A DNA stretch of 6,416 nt from Candidatus Woesebacteria bacterium. GTDB lineage: Bacteria > Patescibacteriota > Microgenomatia > UBA8517. Where the stretch lies: contig JAUYMM010000064.1 of assembly GCA_030699485.1 (NCBI GenBank), positions 1 through 6,416 of the forward strand. The letters are read 5' to 3'. The notes beneath the pieces were generated by a model. The model saw nothing but the letters and a program-made list of their open reading frames with translations. It did no database searches and had not been told where the DNA came from. Positions 5,179-6,416 of the stretch are shown here, piece by piece (within the stretch, counting starts at the first letter, position 1; each line of letters opens with the position of its first letter). A program made the translations under genes and the position numbers.

Positions 5179-5190
5179 GGTGTAGTAAAC

Positions 5191-5196
5191 TATACT
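5191..5196 (+). promoter_or_regulatory. -10 element of the tRNA-Val transcript
   Basis: TATACT (one mismatch to TATAAT) ends eight bases before the first base of the mature tRNA. No good -35 is visible 16-18 bp upstream. Its upstream region overlaps the -35 of the divergent purine-cluster promoter. Confidence 0.4.
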
Positions 5197-5204
5197 TAAT
5201 GTTT

Positions 5205-5276
5205 GGGCGCTTGGTCCAGTGGTAGGGCGCTTCGTTCACATCGAAGAGGTCATAGGTTCGATCCCTATAGCGCCCA
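5205..5276 (+). tRNA. tRNA-Val (anticodon CAC)
   Basis: A complete cloverleaf can be drawn. The acceptor stem is GGGCGCT/AGCGCCC (5205-5211 with 5269-5275) with discriminator A5276. The D stem is GTCC/GGGC with loop AGTGGTA. The anticodon stem is CTTCG/CGAAG (5230-5234 with 5242-5246) with loop TTCACAT, so the anticodon is CAC (5237-5239), reading GUG valine. The variable loop is AGGTC, and the T stem ATAGG/CCTAT carries loop TTCGATC. The 3' CCA is not encoded (CA follows the discriminator), so CCA would have to be added by a nucleotidyltransferase. The ferric-reductase-like gene starts 10 bp downstream. Confidence 0.96.
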
Positions 5277-5286
5277 CAAAATAAAT

Positions 5287-5805
5287 ATGACAAATTTAGA
5301 AATTGTAACTTTATTACAAAGAATAACAGGAATAACTGCCTTTGCTCTTTTAACTTTGCAAATTTATTTAAGTTCAAGCCATAAATTCATCAAATATCAT
5401 AAGTTAAATGGAATTTTGGCATATACTTTTGTATTTCTTCATCCTGTACTAATGATTTTTTTTAGATATTTTTTATATCAAAAAATAGACCCATTTTATG
5501 TATTTACTGATGTTTGTTTACTTTGTAACAATGTTTATGAATACTACATAAATTTCGGCAGAATTGCATTTTACGCCGTAACAACGGCGATTATTGCTGT
5601 TAAATTCAGGACTGTTAATGATTGGTTAAAAATTCATTGGAGAAAATTACATATGTTAAATTACGTTGCTTTTTATGCAGTTTCCATACATGCATATAAA
5701 TTAGGTACAGATTCTTCAACTAAATTATTTATTTACTTTTTTTGGTTGGCTCAGGCAGTAGTCTTATACCGATTATTATTAGTATTAAGAAAGAAGCAAG
5801 GCTAA
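5287..5805 (+). CDS. Ferric-reductase-like transmembrane haem protein
   Basis: This 172-residue polytopic membrane protein has about five hydrophobic segments: near 7-28, 40-60, 92-106, 124-140 and 147-167. Two histidine pairs, His38/His52 and His122/His135, are spaced by 13-14 residues. This is the bis-haem pattern of the ferric reductase-like transmembrane domain (also in YedZ/MsrQ and NADPH oxidases). It would move electrons across the membrane. No FAD/NAD(P)H domain is attached, so an electron-donating partner must be elsewhere. The frame is open back through the tRNA to 5203, but translation cannot sensibly begin in a tRNA. The first Met is at 5287, with homology-like sequence (LLQRITGITAFALL) immediately after. 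No Shine-Dalgarno is present; it is probably co-transcribed with tRNA-Val. The last 77 bp overlap the convergent gene. Substrate is unknown. Confidence 0.75.
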   Translation: MTNLEIVTLLQRITGITAFALLTLQIYLSSSHKFIKYHKLNGILAYTFVFLHPVLMIFFRYFLYQKIDPFYVFTDVCLLCNNVYEYYINFGRIAFYAVTTAIIAVKFRTVNDWLKIHWRKLHMLNYVAFYAVSIHAYKLGTDSSTKLFIYFFWLAQAVVLYRLLLVLRKKQG

Positions 5806-6416
5806 TTAAAAAGATATCTACTTTATCTAATTGTTTAGCAGTTGTCTTTATAGTTTCAATATTTTTACCAAGTACTTCCATTTTTTCATCTTCCTTTTCT
5901 TCTTTTTGAGTTTCGTAATATACATCTTGATAGACAATATATTTTTTGAAAATATCACTACCTAGAACTTGAACACTATTGTTTTGTGTATCGCTTACAA
6001 TTGGTGGACCAGCTTTTGATAAAGTTCTAAAAGTATTTTCATTACCAATTGACACAGGAGAACCTTCAGAAATAACTCTGTAATAATATAGAGTATTACT
6101 GTTAAGCCCAGTAATAGTAACTGAGTGGGAGGTTACTTTTGGAGATTCATTATATGTACCTGTTGAATATGCATATCCATAATTAGGAGCACTTCCTGAT
6201 GAATCATGTGAGACGATGTCATATATAACTCTACTTGTAGAAAGTTTATCTGTAGTCCAAGTAATCGTAGCTGTGCCATAAGTTGACGAAACACCATTTT
6301 CACCAGAAATAGTAGCTAAGATATCAATGCTGTTTGTTCCACTATTTTCTTTTGTGTAAACAATATCATAAGTATCAGTGCCATCAGATAATAATGTTTG
6401 GCTAAAGGAATTTTGA
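5729..6416 (-). CDS. Surface protein with fibronectin type III domain and C-terminal membrane anchor (C-terminal part)
   Basis: The frame is open from the right edge to a TAA at 5731-5729, giving 228 visible residues. The start is outside the window. Residues 1-27 (LLSDGTDTYDIVYT) look like the last strands of a preceding Ig- or fibronectin-like domain. Residues about 28-130 form a fibronectin type III-like domain, with ATITWTTDKLSTSRVIYD as early strands and VTITGLNSNTLYYYRVIS as the typical late Y-x-Y-R-V strand. A polar linker leads to a Glu/Lys-rich stretch (about 165-198, QKEEKEDEKMEV) that may form a short helix or coiled coil. A membrane helix (200-220) and basic tail EPTKKSK follow. 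It is probably exported and anchored at its C-terminus with the beta domains outside, for adhesion or envelope structure. A signal peptide cannot be seen here. Confidence 0.8.
   Translation of the reverse strand, partial: QNSFSQTLLSDGTDTYDIVYTKENSGTNSIDILATISGENGVSSTYGTATITWTTDKLSTSRVIYDIVSHDSSGSAPNYGYAYSTGTYNESPKVTSHSVTITGLNSNTLYYYRVISEGSPVSIGNENTFRTLSKAGPPIVSDTQNNSVQVLGSDIFKKYIVYQDVYYETQKEEKEDEKMEVLGKNIETIKTTAKQLDKVDIFLISLASFLILIIIGIRLLPEPTKKSK

Noticed and set aside
5203..5286. 28-residue N-terminal extension of the ferric-reductase-like protein
   Set aside because: It is the in-frame reading of a complete tRNA-Val gene, and the real protein features begin after the Met at 5287.

Overview
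The window is AT-rich, and its genes are short, tightly packed and almost free of Shine-Dalgarno sequences. TGA acts as a stop codon (ends of rplU, guaB and the phosphoribosyltransferase). Together with a short archaeal-type PurA-like enzyme, an IMPDH-family enzyme without CBS domains and a C-terminally anchored fibronectin-type surface protein, this suggests a member of the Patescibacteria (Candidate Phyla Radiation). That placement is an inference from gene content and style. No marker here fixes the lineage, although the code is not the UGA-to-glycine code of Gracilibacteria/Absconditabacteria.

Layout. The left edge (1-134, minus) holds the start of a DUF2283 protein. An intergenic stretch (135-302) holds a strong hairpin, a pair of mutually exclusive hairpins and a 17-nt near-direct repeat. 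A plus-strand block follows: rplU (L21), rpmA (L27) and a chromosomal-type parB. A minus-strand block then runs from 5139 down to 1780: a purine phosphoribosyltransferase-like gene, an IMPDH/GMP-reductase family gene, a short adenylosuccinate-synthetase-like gene that overlaps the previous stop by ATGA, and lepB (signal peptidase I). lepB meets parB tail to tail with an 11-bp overlap. A 65-bp divergent promoter region separates this block from a plus-strand tRNA-Val(CAC). Ten nucleotides after the tRNA comes a small haem-binding ferric-reductase-like membrane protein. Its 3' end overlaps by 77 bp, in the convergent direction, the end of a large surface protein with a fibronectin type III domain and a C-terminal membrane anchor; that protein runs off the right edge.

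How the genes fit together. The left block is translation plus chromosome segregation. The minus-strand trio forms a compact purine salvage and interconversion unit. The phosphoribosyltransferase would make IMP, GMP or XMP from a free base, the IMPDH/GMPR-family enzyme would interconvert IMP with XMP or GMP, and the PurA-like enzyme would carry IMP (or a related nucleotide) towards an adenylosuccinate-type product. The last two enzymes lack or alter several residues that define their textbook activities. This trio is the most interesting part of the window. A second recurrent signal is that several genes have a -10-like box only 6-12 nt before the start codon, which suggests leaderless or nearly leaderless mRNAs.
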